From: Bariatricus massiliensis
GTDB lineage: Bacteria; Bacillota; Clostridia; Lachnospirales; Lachnospiraceae
Direction: 5' to 3'
DNA length: 51,508 nt
Assembly: GCF_900086725.1 (NCBI RefSeq)
Contig: NZ_LT574838.1
Span: 825,140-876,647, forward strand
The notes under the pieces are model-generated. The model ran no database searches. It saw only the letters and a list, made by a program, of their open reading frames with translations, and was not told the origin of the DNA. The translations under genes were made by a program, and so were the position numbers. Of the stretch, positions 17,734 to 26,237 are shown piece by piece (positions within the stretch are counted from its first letter, which is position 1; every line of letters begins with the position of its first letter).

Positions 17734-18515
17734 CAGATTTCCACCTCCGTAGACAAGAATACCGGTCCATCCTTACAGATCCGCTTATTATTTACATTAC
17801 TGTGGTGGTCTTTTTCCTTTGATTTACACACACAGCCAAGGCAGGCGCCGATCCCGCACGCCATTCTCTCTTCTAAGGAAAGATAACACTCTATCGCATT
17901 ATCCTCTGCATATTTTTTAATCGCCCGGAGCATAGGCGTCGGCCCGCATGCATAAATAATATCTGCCTCCAGCCCATTCTCCCGGATAGCGTCCATGACA
18001 TTCCCTTTTGTGCCCACACTTCCGTCTTCCGTGGAGATATAGACTTCCCCGTTCTCTTCAAACTCGCTCTTCAAAAAAGTGTCTTCATCGCGGTACCCTA
18101 CCACAATCTGCTTTTTGGCACAATCCAGCTGCTTTGAGAGTTCCAGAATGGGAGGCACGCCTATTCCGCCGCCCATGAGAAAGGCCTTTTTCCCTACTGC
18201 CTGCTGAAGTGGAAACCCATTGCCCAGAGGCCCGATAATCGGTATCGTATCCCCCTGCTTCATTTGAGAAAACTGTTCAGTCCCCGTCTTTTCACCGGTC
18301 ACCCGGTATACTACCCGAATCTGACTTTTTTCCGTGTCTATCTCACAGATACTAATGGGGCGCGGAAGAAGCTTGCTGCCGTCCTTCGTATACATAGAAA
18401 TAAACTGCCCCGGCCTGGCCTCCGCCGCAGCCTCGGTCTGCAGGCGCATACTGAATATACCTTGTGCCAGCTCCTCCTGTGACACTATAACTGCCTGTTC
18501 TTTTTGCTTTCTCAT
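17733..18515 (-). CDS. pyrK: Dihydroorotate dehydrogenase B, electron transfer subunit
   Basis: FAD and [2Fe-2S] subunit passing electrons from PyrD to NAD. The 260-residue product has the flavin-binding RPISICEIDTEKSQIRVVYR, the nucleotide-binding FLMGGGIGVPPILELSKQL and ACGPTPMLRAIK, and a C-terminal cysteine cluster in ERMACGIGACLGCVCKS followed by NKRICKDGPVF. These are the complete PyrK signatures. Translationally coupled to pyrD. Confidence 0.97.
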   Translation of the reverse strand: MRKQKEQAVIVSQEELAQGIFSMRLQTEAAAEARPGQFISMYTKDGSKLLPRPISICEIDTEKSQIRVVYRVTGEKTGTEQFSQMKQGDTIPIIGPLGNGFPLQQAVGKKAFLMGGGIGVPPILELSKQLDCAKKQIVVGYRDEDTFLKSEFEENGEVYISTEDGSVGTKGNVMDAIRENGLEADIIYACGPTPMLRAIKKYAEDNAIECYLSLEERMACGIGACLGCVCKSKEKDHHSNVNNKRICKDGPVFLSTEVEI

Positions 18516-18558
18516 CTTTTTTCTCCTACTTTTTCATCACTTTGCAAAAGCTGCGGCT

Positions 18559-19485
18559 CTACCGCTGCTCAACGCTTTCTCGTATATCCTTTACCATTGC
18601 TTCCACGGCTGCCCGGGATGCTTCCCCAAAGTTCTCCGTACCGTATTTTGCATAGTCCTCCTGCTTATAGGCCGCGATAATTCCTCGGGAAGAATTGACG
18701 ATTGCTCCCAGTCCGTCTTCGTTGAAGAAATGTACAAGGTCTTTGCCCTTTCCGCCCTGTGCACCGTATCCCGGAACGAGAATATAGGCTTTCGGCATAA
18801 TCTTTCTCAATATTTTGCCCATTTCCGGATAAGTAGCCCCTACTACAGCTCCAATATAACTATATTCATTGCCCATGTGTTCCTCGCCCCACTGAGCCAC
18901 CTTCTCGCCCACCAATTCATAGAGCGGTCTTCCGTCAATCATTTGGTCTTGGAACTCTCCGCTGGACGGATTTGAAGTCTTCACGAGAATAAATAATCCC
19001 TTATTCTCCTCCTGACAAACCTTGATGAATGGATTCACACCGTCGGAACCGAGGTAGGGATTCACAGTCGCGAAGTCTTCATCGAAGGGCACATAGCTCT
19101 TACTTCCTACTTGGACTCTGCCCAAATGTCCCACAGCATATGCCGCGGAAGTGGAGCCGATGTCGCCCCGCTTGATATCGCCGATTACCACCAGACCTTT
19201 TTCCTTACAATAGTCTACCGTCTTCTTGAAAGCCATAAGTCCCGGAATTCCGAACTGCTCATACATGGCAATCTGAGGCTTTACAGCCGGAATCAAATCC
19301 CATGTCTTGTCCACGATTTCTTTATTGAACTGCCAGATGGCCTCCGCCGCTCCTTCCAGCGTCTCACCAAATTCAGCAAATGCTTTTTTCTGTACATGTT
19401 CCGGTATATAATTCAACATCGGGTCCAATCCCACAACAATCGGCGCACCCGTCTTTTTAATATTCTCCACTAATTTGTTAATCAT
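18559..19485 (-). CDS. pyrF: Orotidine 5'-phosphate decarboxylase (long form)
   Basis: Decarboxylates OMP to UMP, the last step of the pathway. At 308 residues it belongs to the longer (type 2) subfamily rather than the roughly 230-residue B. subtilis type. VVGLDPMLNYIPEH lies near the N-terminus, and the catalytic lysine-aspartate segment VIGDIKRGDIGSTSAAYAV is intact. The C-terminus contains LVPGYGAQGGKGKDL and IVNSSRGIIAAY, the phosphate-binding region. Preceded by pyrC by 12 bases with AGGAGGAAGTAAG as ribosome binding site. Confidence 0.97.
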   Translation of the reverse strand: MINKLVENIKKTGAPIVVGLDPMLNYIPEHVQKKAFAEFGETLEGAAEAIWQFNKEIVDKTWDLIPAVKPQIAMYEQFGIPGLMAFKKTVDYCKEKGLVVIGDIKRGDIGSTSAAYAVGHLGRVQVGSKSYVPFDEDFATVNPYLGSDGVNPFIKVCQEENKGLFILVKTSNPSSGEFQDQMIDGRPLYELVGEKVAQWGEEHMGNEYSYIGAVVGATYPEMGKILRKIMPKAYILVPGYGAQGGKGKDLVHFFNEDGLGAIVNSSRGIIAAYKQEDYAKYGTENFGEASRAAVEAMVKDIRESVEQR

Positions 19486-19497
19486 CTTACTTCCTCC

Positions 19498-20775
19498 TTA
19501 TCTGCTGTATACAATTCTTCCGCCGGCAATCGTACATACGACTTCACCTTTGACCGGATAACCGTCAAAAGGTGTGTTTTTCCCTTTGGACAAAAATGTA
19601 TTTTTATCAATCTTATATTCTTTATTTGGATCAAAAATTACTAAATCCGCGCACATACCTTCTGAGACAGAGCCCTTGTCCTCAAGCCCAAGAATCCGGG
19701 CAGGATTATAACTCATCTTTTCCGCCATCTGCATCATGGTCAGAACCCCCTTGTCAACCAGCTCTGTGTAAGTGAGCGCTGCGGAAGTCTCCAGACCAAC
19801 AATGCCGAAGTATGCTTCTTTCATGGATTTATTCTTTTCTTCCGCTGAATGAGGGGCGTGGTCTGTGGCGATGACATCCATAACATCTGCCTGAAGCCCG
19901 GCTTTCAAAGCCTCTACATCCGCTTTTGAGCGAAGAGGCGGATTCATCTTATAATTCCCGTCATCCTGCCTGATATCATCAGTACTCAAGACAAAGTGAT
20001 GAGGGCATACTTCACCGGTGACGGGAAGTCCTTCTTCCTTCGCAAGTCTTATCATATCCACACTGTCCTTCGTAGAACAGTGGCAGAGATGAAGGCGGAC
20101 ACCTGTCTCTTTTGCCAAGAGGATATCCCGTGCCACGATGACGTCCTCCACAGAGTTCGTAATCCCCGGCAATCCTAAGGAACGGGCCTTTTCATCAGCG
20201 TTCATTACGCCGCCTTCCACCATCGTAATATCTTCACAATGGGCAAAAACGGAAATTCCAGCTTCCTTCGCTATCTTCATCGCCTCTCTGTAAAGGGACG
20301 CATTCATTACGGACTTGCCGTCCTCACTGATAGCATGGCAGCCGGCTTCGGCCATTCCCTTGATATCCGCAAGTTCGACGCCTGCCTGTCCTTTCGTGAC
20401 CGCCCCCAGCTGTATCACTTGAACCGGGCACTCTTTCTGTGCACGCTGGTGCACATCCTCCACCATCTCTTTCGTGTCTGTCACCGGCTTTGTATTTGGC
20501 ATTGCGCACATCGTTGTCACGCCGCCCCTTGCAGCCGCAGCTCCTCCGCTTGAAAGGTCTTCTTTATAGGTGAAGCCCGGATCGCGCAGATGCACATGCA
20601 AGTCAATAAATCCCGGCATCACGTAATATCCCGCGGCTTCTATCACCTTGTCTGCCTCCACGCCCATATTTTTCCCAATCTTACTTATCTTATTATCTTC
20701 TATCAGTACATCGAGGACTTCATCCTTCTTGAAAAGCGGATCAATCACATGCCCGTTTTTAATTAAAATCTTCAT
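19498..20775 (-). CDS. pyrC: Dihydroorotase
   Basis: Class I zinc amidohydrolase cyclising carbamoyl-aspartate to dihydroorotate. The 425-residue protein has FIDLHVHLRDPGFTYKED (metal-binding HxH), the GGVTTMCAMPNTKPV segment, histidines in LHLCHCSTKDS and GEVCPHHFVLSTDD, and the ATDHAPHSAEEK metal aspartate. First gene of the pyr operon. carAB and pyrB are not in the window, so carbamoyl-aspartate must be made from genes elsewhere. Confidence 0.97.
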   Translation of the reverse strand: MKILIKNGHVIDPLFKKDEVLDVLIEDNKISKIGKNMGVEADKVIEAAGYYVMPGFIDLHVHLRDPGFTYKEDLSSGGAAAARGGVTTMCAMPNTKPVTDTKEMVEDVHQRAQKECPVQVIQLGAVTKGQAGVELADIKGMAEAGCHAISEDGKSVMNASLYREAMKIAKEAGISVFAHCEDITMVEGGVMNADEKARSLGLPGITNSVEDVIVARDILLAKETGVRLHLCHCSTKDSVDMIRLAKEEGLPVTGEVCPHHFVLSTDDIRQDDGNYKMNPPLRSKADVEALKAGLQADVMDVIATDHAPHSAEEKNKSMKEAYFGIVGLETSAALTYTELVDKGVLTMMQMAEKMSYNPARILGLEDKGSVSEGMCADLVIFDPNKEYKIDKNTFLSKGKNTPFDGYPVKGEVVCTIAGGRIVYSR

Positions 20776-20852
20776 GTTTTTCTATCCTTTCCGTATCATG
20801 TGACGGCCAAATCTATGCCATTCATCTGCCGCCTTAAAAATACACATATACA

Positions 20853-20858
20853 ATTATA
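20853..20858 (-). promoter_or_regulatory. Probable -10 element of the pyr operon promoter
   Basis: A perfect TATAAT on the minus strand sits 77 bases before the pyrC start and after the upstream terminator. The -35 region 17 bases away is only CTTTTT, so the promoter may be weak or activator-dependent. The leader is too short for a full PyrR attenuator, and I see no anti-terminator/terminator pair in it. Confidence 0.5.
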
Positions 20859-20875
20859 GTAACATAGACCAACTT

Positions 20876-20901
20876 AAAAAGGAATGCCTAATCGGCATTC
20901 C
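20876..20901 (-). terminator. Terminator overlapping the end of the S41 protease gene
   Basis: GGAATGCC / GGCATTCC, eight pairs with a five-base loop, is followed by TTTTT on the minus strand. The stem includes the last codons and the TAG stop of the protease gene, so termination occurs right at the gene end and separates it from the pyr operon. Confidence 0.88.
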
Positions 20902-22105
20902 CTTTCTTATTTTTTATCTCTGTGATTGCTGCATCGAGTTGATTGTCTGCATCTTTATCCTCTGCATTTACCTCATACTCCACCGCCACATCCGGCTCAA
21001 TCCCTTTTTTATGAATGTTCCTTCCGTTCGGTGTATAATATTCCGCCGTCGTCAGTTTCACCAAGCTGCCGTCATCCAGCGTAATTACTTCCTGTACAAT
21101 ACCTTTCCCGTAAGTTGTAGTACCAACAATCGCACCGAGCCCGTAGTCTTGCACCGCCCCCGCGAATATTTCGGAAGCGCTGGCACTGTTGCCATTCACG
21201 AGAACTGCCAACGGCTTCGTAAACTGATGTTCATCGTCCGACGAAAGAACACTTTTCTCGCCATTTTTGTCCTGAGTATAAACAATGATTCCTTCCGGCA
21301 GAAGAAGGTCGAGCATATTCGCCGTAGTCAGCAGATTTCCCCCGGGATTATTTCTCAAATCCACAATGAGGCCTTCCATCCCCTGTGCTTCAAGATCGGA
21401 CAAAGCCTGTGCAAATTGGTCATACGTCACGCTGTCAAATTCAGTCACGCGGATATAACCGATCTGCTCCTCCTTCATCTCTGAGCTTACCGTGCGGGCC
21501 TCAACTTTTCCCCTTGTCACGGTTACCGTCTCTTCCTCCCCCGTATCATTCCGTATCAGAGTGATATCGACTTGTGTTCCTTCCGTCCCTTTTACTCTGG
21601 CGGCAACTTCAGCTATCTCCAGATCGGTCACTTCTTCCCCGTTGACTTTGTATATAATATCATTTTCCCTGATACCCGCCGTCTCGGCCGGAGAGTCTTC
21701 ATACACCTGAACCGCTGTAACAATATTTGTGTTCAGATTCTTAGACATCACAACCCCGATGCCGGAATATTCTCCTGAGGTACTCTCCTTGAAACTCTTC
21801 GCCTCTTCTTCGTCATAATAGATGGAATATGGGTCGTTCAAGGCATTGATATAGCCCGCATACAGCCCCTCCGTCAGTGATGTGTCATCCACTTCATCGG
21901 AATATAAATATTTCTCATCAATCAATTTCTTTAATGCTTTCAGTTTCTTCTGGGCATCTGCGCCGACCTCAGCATCCGCTTCCGTCTTAAGCAGTACATC
22001 CATGCCGGCAAAATGTACCGCCCCAAGAGATGCCGCCCCTATCAGAAACATAGCAAGGGCGCCACAAAGCGCCCCCTGCCAAAAATGTCTTTTTTTATCT
22101 TCCAT
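20888..22105 (-). CDS. S41 family carboxyl-terminal processing protease (CtpB-like)
   Basis: Secreted or membrane-anchored PDZ serine protease of 405 residues. One N-terminal transmembrane segment (about 10-32) is followed by a helical region, a PDZ domain at about 95-185 (YSGIGVVMSKNLNTNIVTAV), and the S41 catalytic domain. The expected catalytic residues are Ser309 in GNSASASEIF, Lys334 in TTYGKGIVQ and Gln338, which match the Ser-Lys-Gln triad and even the numbering I recall for B. subtilis CtpB. CtpB acts in sporulation signalling; in B. subtilis it also lies near ftsEX. Here it follows the M23-type gene by 41 bases. Start has AGGTTGAAAA upstream. Confidence 0.93.
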   Translation of the reverse strand: MEDKKRHFWQGALCGALAMFLIGAASLGAVHFAGMDVLLKTEADAEVGADAQKKLKALKKLIDEKYLYSDEVDDTSLTEGLYAGYINALNDPYSIYYDEEEAKSFKESTSGEYSGIGVVMSKNLNTNIVTAVQVYEDSPAETAGIRENDIIYKVNGEEVTDLEIAEVAARVKGTEGTQVDITLIRNDTGEEETVTVTRGKVEARTVSSEMKEEQIGYIRVTEFDSVTYDQFAQALSDLEAQGMEGLIVDLRNNPGGNLLTTANMLDLLLPEGIIVYTQDKNGEKSVLSSDDEHQFTKPLAVLVNGNSASASEIFAGAVQDYGLGAIVGTTTYGKGIVQEVITLDDGSLVKLTTAEYYTPNGRNIHKKGIEPDVAVEYEVNAEDKDADNQLDAAITEIKNKKGNAD

Positions 22106-22146
22106 TTTTCAACCTGTCTTCTTTATACTTTGTTATGTATTACGCT

Positions 22147-23286
22147 CTACAAGTAAGAAAGTGGATTCACAGTAGAACCGTTGATATAGACTGCAAAATC
22201 CAGATGAGGACCGGAGCTTGCTCCTGTGCTTCCCACAGCCCCAATATTCTCGCCTCTTCCTACGCTCTGTCCGACAGAGACATAAATAGCGCTCAGATGC
22301 TGATATCTGGTGACCATGCCGTTGCCGTGGTTTACCATAATATAGTTGCCACGCCCGCCGTTATATCCATAGCTGGCCGTTGTCACCGTACCGCCGTCCG
22401 CCGCATATACCGCAGCTCCCATCGGCGCTCCGATATCGATGGCATCATGGTTCGAGGTCGCCCCCGCCACAGGCACCGGACGCATTCCGTAATAACTTGT
22501 GATCCGTGTACTGGTCGTAGGCCAGCACAACTGTCCGTTTCCAACTACCTGAGACGGCCCCGGTGTACCTCCACCGCCGCTATTACTGTTGTAATTTTGC
22601 TGCTGCTGGGCTTTTGCCGCTTCCGCCTGCGCGATCAGTTCTTTCAGCTTACTTGAGTTCTCGCCGATCTCAGATTCAAGTGAAGATATCTCCTCATTTT
22701 TACCGGCAAGCATCGTCTCGACTTCACCCTGCTTGTTGATCAGATTATTTTGAAGCGCCGTAAGCTCTTCTTCTTCCTTCTTCAGCTGCGCTTCCTTCTC
22801 TTCTACCTGCTTCACGATCTCTTGAAATTCCACGAGCATCCTGCGGTCGTAATCGGAAATCTGCTGAATATACTCTGCCTTATTCAGGAAGTCACTGATG
22901 TCTTTGGCCTCAAAAAGTATTTCAATAAACTGGGCGTTGCCATTCTCGTACATATATTTGATACGCAGCTTCATCGCCGTATACTGTTCATTCTCATTGA
23001 TGCGGGCTATATCCAGTTCATCCTGCGCCTGAATAATCTCCACCTGCTTTGCGTCCAGATCTGCTTTCGCCTGCTCCATCTCCGCAATCACTTGGTTCAG
23101 TTCCGCAGCCAATGTTTCCTTTTCAGCCTCAGCCGCCTTCTTCTGTTCTTCCAATTCTTCCTGCTTCTGTTTCGCGTCCGAAATGTCATCCGCCATAACA
23201 GGCATCACTGCGCTGAAGCTGAGCACAGCCGCCAGCACAAAAGCTGTTGTTTTCTTCCCTTTTCTTATTTTCTTCCCTATTATCAT
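22147..23286 (-). CDS. Coiled-coil murein hydrolase activator / M23-type peptidase paired with FtsEX
   Basis: Exported protein of about 379 residues with a signal peptide (hydrophobic AFVLAAVLSFSAVMPVMA), a long coiled-coil from about residue 35 to 235, an S/G-rich linker and a C-terminal LytM/M23 domain. This is the EnvC/PcsB-type layout of division hydrolases regulated by FtsEX, and the gene directly follows ftsX. The first metal motif is kept (NHDAIDIGAP, His and Asp), but the usual final HLH is GPHLDFAVY: the second histidine is an aspartate. It could be a degenerate activator like EnvC, or use Asp as zinc ligand. Start: AGGTGA points to ATG at 23286; alternatives at 23292 and 23313 remain possible. 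Confidence 0.88.
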   Translation of the reverse strand: MIIGKKIRKGKKTTAFVLAAVLSFSAVMPVMADDISDAKQKQEELEEQKKAAEAEKETLAAELNQVIAEMEQAKADLDAKQVEIIQAQDELDIARINENEQYTAMKLRIKYMYENGNAQFIEILFEAKDISDFLNKAEYIQQISDYDRRMLVEFQEIVKQVEEKEAQLKKEEEELTALQNNLINKQGEVETMLAGKNEEISSLESEIGENSSKLKELIAQAEAAKAQQQQNYNSNSGGGGTPGPSQVVGNGQLCWPTTSTRITSYYGMRPVPVAGATSNHDAIDIGAPMGAAVYAADGGTVTTASYGYNGGRGNYIMVNHGNGMVTRYQHLSAIYVSVGQSVGRGENIGAVGSTGASSGPHLDFAVYINGSTVNPLSYL

Positions 23287-23327
23287 ATTCATCACCTGTA
23301 TTTTTATACCCATACGGGCATCCCCTG

Positions 23328-24236
23328 CTACACTCTTAAGTGCTTTCTGATTGTAAAGAAACTTCCCAGAAAACCGATTCCGATTCCCAGTACCAATCCT
23401 ACCGGAAGAAGTGTCTGGTACACCTGTGTTACCGGAAGGAAATCTAAGATATTATTCAAAAGACTGAATTTATTTAAAATATAGGTAATTGCCTTATTAT
23501 ACATAAAATACAGCATTATCAGCGGTATGATAGCCCCTACCAGACCAATCAAAATACCTTCAATGATGAACGGCGCACGGACGAATCCATCCTTTGCCCC
23601 GATGTATTTCATAATGGCAATCTCCTCCCGCCTTACGGTGATACCCATCGTTACCGTATTGCTGATAAGGAAGATAGAAACCGCCAAAAGAATGGCAATG
23701 ATAGCAATTGATATATAGGCCACCAGCTTATTGACGCTCATCAATGTCTTTGCCACCATATCGGACTTTTTAACTTCACGCACCCCCGGCAGTCCTTCCG
23801 CGAACTCTACCAGATCTTGCTGGGATGCGACTTCCGACATGAACACCTCATAGTTGTCAGAATTGGCAAGTGGATTGTCATTGGCAAATCCTTCTGCGGC
23901 GTCGCTGTTTTCACCAAAATATTCATCCTTAAACTTTTCCCACGCCTCGTCTCCGGAGATATAATTTATTTCCTTGACATCGTCTCTTTTTTCCAATTCA
24001 GTCTTGATATTGCTTATTTCTGTCTGTGTCGCGTCTTCCTCAAAGAATATGGTAATCGCAACACCTTCCTCTGCCTTGTGCACTATATACGAAAAGTTCA
24101 TTACTATCGCAAAAAACAGGCCGAACACGAAGATACAAGCTGCCATCGTAGCAACGGATGCCAAGGAAAACATCTTGTTTCTTCCGATATTCTTAACGCC
24201 TTGCTTCATAGAATATCCCACTGTACTAATTTTCAT
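23328..24236 (-). CDS. ftsX: Cell division ABC transporter-like permease FtsX
   Basis: Four-pass membrane partner of FtsE that transmits ATP-driven changes to extracytoplasmic murein hydrolases. The 302-residue protein starts MKISTVGYSMKQGVKNIGRN, has a first membrane segment (ASVATMAACIFVFGLFFAIV), an extracellular loop of about 120 residues, and three C-terminal membrane segments with the ITVRREEIAIMKYIGAKDGF coupling region typical of FtsX. The start at 24236 follows AGGTGGG and overlaps ftsE by 11 bases. The longer frame to 24275 has no ribosome binding site. Confidence 0.96.
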   Translation of the reverse strand: MKISTVGYSMKQGVKNIGRNKMFSLASVATMAACIFVFGLFFAIVMNFSYIVHKAEEGVAITIFFEEDATQTEISNIKTELEKRDDVKEINYISGDEAWEKFKDEYFGENSDAAEGFANDNPLANSDNYEVFMSEVASQQDLVEFAEGLPGVREVKKSDMVAKTLMSVNKLVAYISIAIIAILLAVSIFLISNTVTMGITVRREEIAIMKYIGAKDGFVRAPFIIEGILIGLVGAIIPLIMLYFMYNKAITYILNKFSLLNNILDFLPVTQVYQTLLPVGLVLGIGIGFLGSFFTIRKHLRV

Positions 24237-24912
24237 TTCTATACCCACCTTTTTGTTCGTCGCTGACAATGACACCCTTTTTCATTGTAATAACGCGTTT
24301 TCTCATCTCGTTTACAATCTCCTGGTTGTGAGTAACTACCAGTACTGTAGTCCCTCTTTCGTTGGCCTCCTCCAGAAGCTTCATGATCTCCCATGAATTG
24401 GTGGGGTCTAGGTTTCCTGTCGGTTCATCGGCTAACAAAATGGCCGGCTCATTCACAACAGCTCTGGCAATGGCCACTCTCTGCTGCTCTCCTCCTGACA
24501 ATTCCTTCGGGAACGCCTTATATTTTTGCGCAAGTCCTACAAGAGAAAGCGCTGCCGGTACTTTTTTCTTGATCACACGTCCCGGCTTCTCTGTAACCCG
24601 CTGAGCAAACGCAATATTCTCATAAATATTTCTGTCCTTCAAAAGACGGAAATCCTGAAACACAACTCCGATTCCCCTGCGGTATGTCGGAATCTGTCTG
24701 TGCTTCATTCGGTTCAAGTTCTGGCCATTGACGATAATGCTGCCTGATGTTGGATCTATCTCCTTCATCAAAAGGCGGATTAAGGTGGATTTACCTGAGC
24801 CGCTGTCTCCCACGACAAATACGAATTCTCCCTGCTCAATCTTAAGGTTGATACCATTAAGCGCAGCAATCCCCTTAGAGTACTCTTTTGTCACTTCTTT
24901 CAGTTCAATCAT
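24226..24912 (-). CDS. ftsE: Cell division ATP-binding protein FtsE
   Basis: ABC ATPase of the FtsEX complex, cytoplasmic. The 228-residue protein has Walker A GDSGSGKST, the signature LSGGEQQRVAIARA, Walker B ILLADEPTGNLDP, and the FtsE-typical sequence FQDFRLLKDRNIYENIAFA. Start preceded by AGGAGG. It lies 16 bases after the CdaR-like regulator gene and is followed by ftsX, the M23-type gene and the CtpB-like gene, one envelope-remodelling transcript by spacing. Confidence 0.97.
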   Translation of the reverse strand: MIELKEVTKEYSKGIAALNGINLKIEQGEFVFVVGDSGSGKSTLIRLLMKEIDPTSGSIIVNGQNLNRMKHRQIPTYRRGIGVVFQDFRLLKDRNIYENIAFAQRVTEKPGRVIKKKVPAALSLVGLAQKYKAFPKELSGGEQQRVAIARAVVNEPAILLADEPTGNLDPTNSWEIMKLLEEANERGTTVLVVTHNQEIVNEMRKRVITMKKGVIVSDEQKGGYRNEN

Positions 24913-24928
24913 AAGTTCCTCCTAATTA

Positions 24929-26017
24929 TTAATACTCTAGTGTCTCCATATACTTCATGTACTTGACTACCATGAGCGCGATTTTGAAGGTGATAGCATC
25001 TTCAAACACCCGCAGATCAAGTCCTGTACTCTTCTGCAGCTTATCCAGACGATACACAAGTGTATTCCTGTGAATATACAATTGTCTGGAAGTCTCTGAA
25101 ACATTTAAGCTGTTCTCAAAGAACTTGTTGATAGTAGTCAGCGTCTCTTCGTCGAAGTCGTCCGGTGATTTCCCCTCAAAAATCTCGCGGATGAACATCT
25201 TGCAGAGCGGAATCGGCAGCTGATAGATCAATCGCCCGATTCCCAGCGCGCTGTACGCGATAATCTCCTTCTCATCGAAGAAAATCTTTCCTACATCAAG
25301 GGCAAGCTTTGCCTCTTTGTAAGATTTGGATACCTCCTTGATGTCGTTCACAATGGTACCATAGGCGATATGAACGCCTTCTTCCCCTTCTGATTTTAGA
25401 AGGTCCAGAATCTCCTGAGCCGTTTTCTCCATCTCCGGATAGCCGTCGCTCGGCGTGAGCTCCTTTACAACAATGATGTTCTTCTCATCCACCGCTGTAA
25501 TGAAATCCTTGGTCTTGCCGCCCAAAAGTGAACGCACACTGTCCAAGGCACTAGTGTCTCTTTCGTGTGAAGTCTCCACTATAAAGATAACACGTCTGAC
25601 CTCAGTGTCAATATGTAATTTTTTTGCGCGGTTATAAATATCCACCAAAAGCAAGTTGTCCAGAAGCAGATTTTTCACAAAATTATCTTTGTCGAACCGC
25701 TCCTTGTATGCCACTAAAAGATTCTGAATCTGAAATGCTGCAATCTTCCCTACCATATATACATCTTCACTTCCGCCATTGGCAAGAAGGATGTATTCCA
25801 ATTGATGCTCATCATATATCTTGAAAAACTGATAACCTTGAATTACCTGACTTTCCGCGGGTGATTCTACAAAAGACAACACTGCGCTTTCATAGTCGCC
25901 GGGCTCTGAGAATGTTGTAGCAAGTGTCTTTCCGTCTGTATCCATTACTCCCAAATCTATCCTTGTAATTGATTTTAAACCCTCAATTGTGTTTTGCAGT
26001 ATCTGATTTGATATCAT
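24929..26017 (-). CDS. CdaR/PucR-type transcriptional regulator
   Basis: A 362-residue protein with the C-terminal PucR-type helix-turn-helix SETSRQLYIHRNTLVYRLDK preceded by a GGDEF-like regulator region (about residues 150-290) and an N-terminal part with PAS-like character (about 1-120: TRIDLGVMDTDGKTLATTF). CdaR proteins are named for sugar-diacid regulation, but members in Clostridia have varied unknown ligands. The start at 26017 has GGAGGAAAAAAGT; upstream in-frame starts lack one. It sits directly ahead of ftsE in the same direction, an uncommon neighbour that suggests a regulator of the division or hydrolase genes, though this is inference. Confidence 0.85.
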   Translation of the reverse strand: MISNQILQNTIEGLKSITRIDLGVMDTDGKTLATTFSEPGDYESAVLSFVESPAESQVIQGYQFFKIYDEHQLEYILLANGGSEDVYMVGKIAAFQIQNLLVAYKERFDKDNFVKNLLLDNLLLVDIYNRAKKLHIDTEVRRVIFIVETSHERDTSALDSVRSLLGGKTKDFITAVDEKNIIVVKELTPSDGYPEMEKTAQEILDLLKSEGEEGVHIAYGTIVNDIKEVSKSYKEAKLALDVGKIFFDEKEIIAYSALGIGRLIYQLPIPLCKMFIREIFEGKSPDDFDEETLTTINKFFENSLNVSETSRQLYIHRNTLVYRLDKLQKSTGLDLRVFEDAITFKIALMVVKYMKYMETLEY

Positions 26018-26086
26018 ACTTTTTTCCTCCATCATTATACATTTTACACAATACCTTTCCCCCGAAAACATGGAAACGCACTCATA

Positions 26087-26116
26087 CTTATACTATACTT
26101 TAATACAAATAAACAA
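26087..26116 (-). promoter_or_regulatory. Possible promoter of the regulator-ftsEX transcript
   Basis: On the minus strand TTGTTT (complement of 26111-26116) and TATAAG (complement of 26087-26092) are 18 bases apart, with a TATAGT between them as an alternative -10. The match is moderate, and the region is AT-rich, so chance resemblance is possible. Confidence 0.4.
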
Positions 26117-26156
26117 AAAAATAAAGAGGAAATCATAATTTTTTATGCATTTCCTC
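26110..26156 (-). terminator. Terminator after the WecG-like gene
   Basis: GAGGAAAT and CATAA pair with TTATG and ATTTCCTC around a short A-rich loop, with one bulged base, followed by TTTATTTTTTTG on the minus strand. It lies about 80 bases after the WecG-like gene and partly overlaps the possible promoter of the next gene. Confidence 0.82.
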
Positions 26157-26237
26157 AATTATTTTACTATATAATTCAATTTTCATACTGGACATTGTTT
26201 ACAAAATTTATAATTTCTGACTTTTTTGTAGTGTCAA

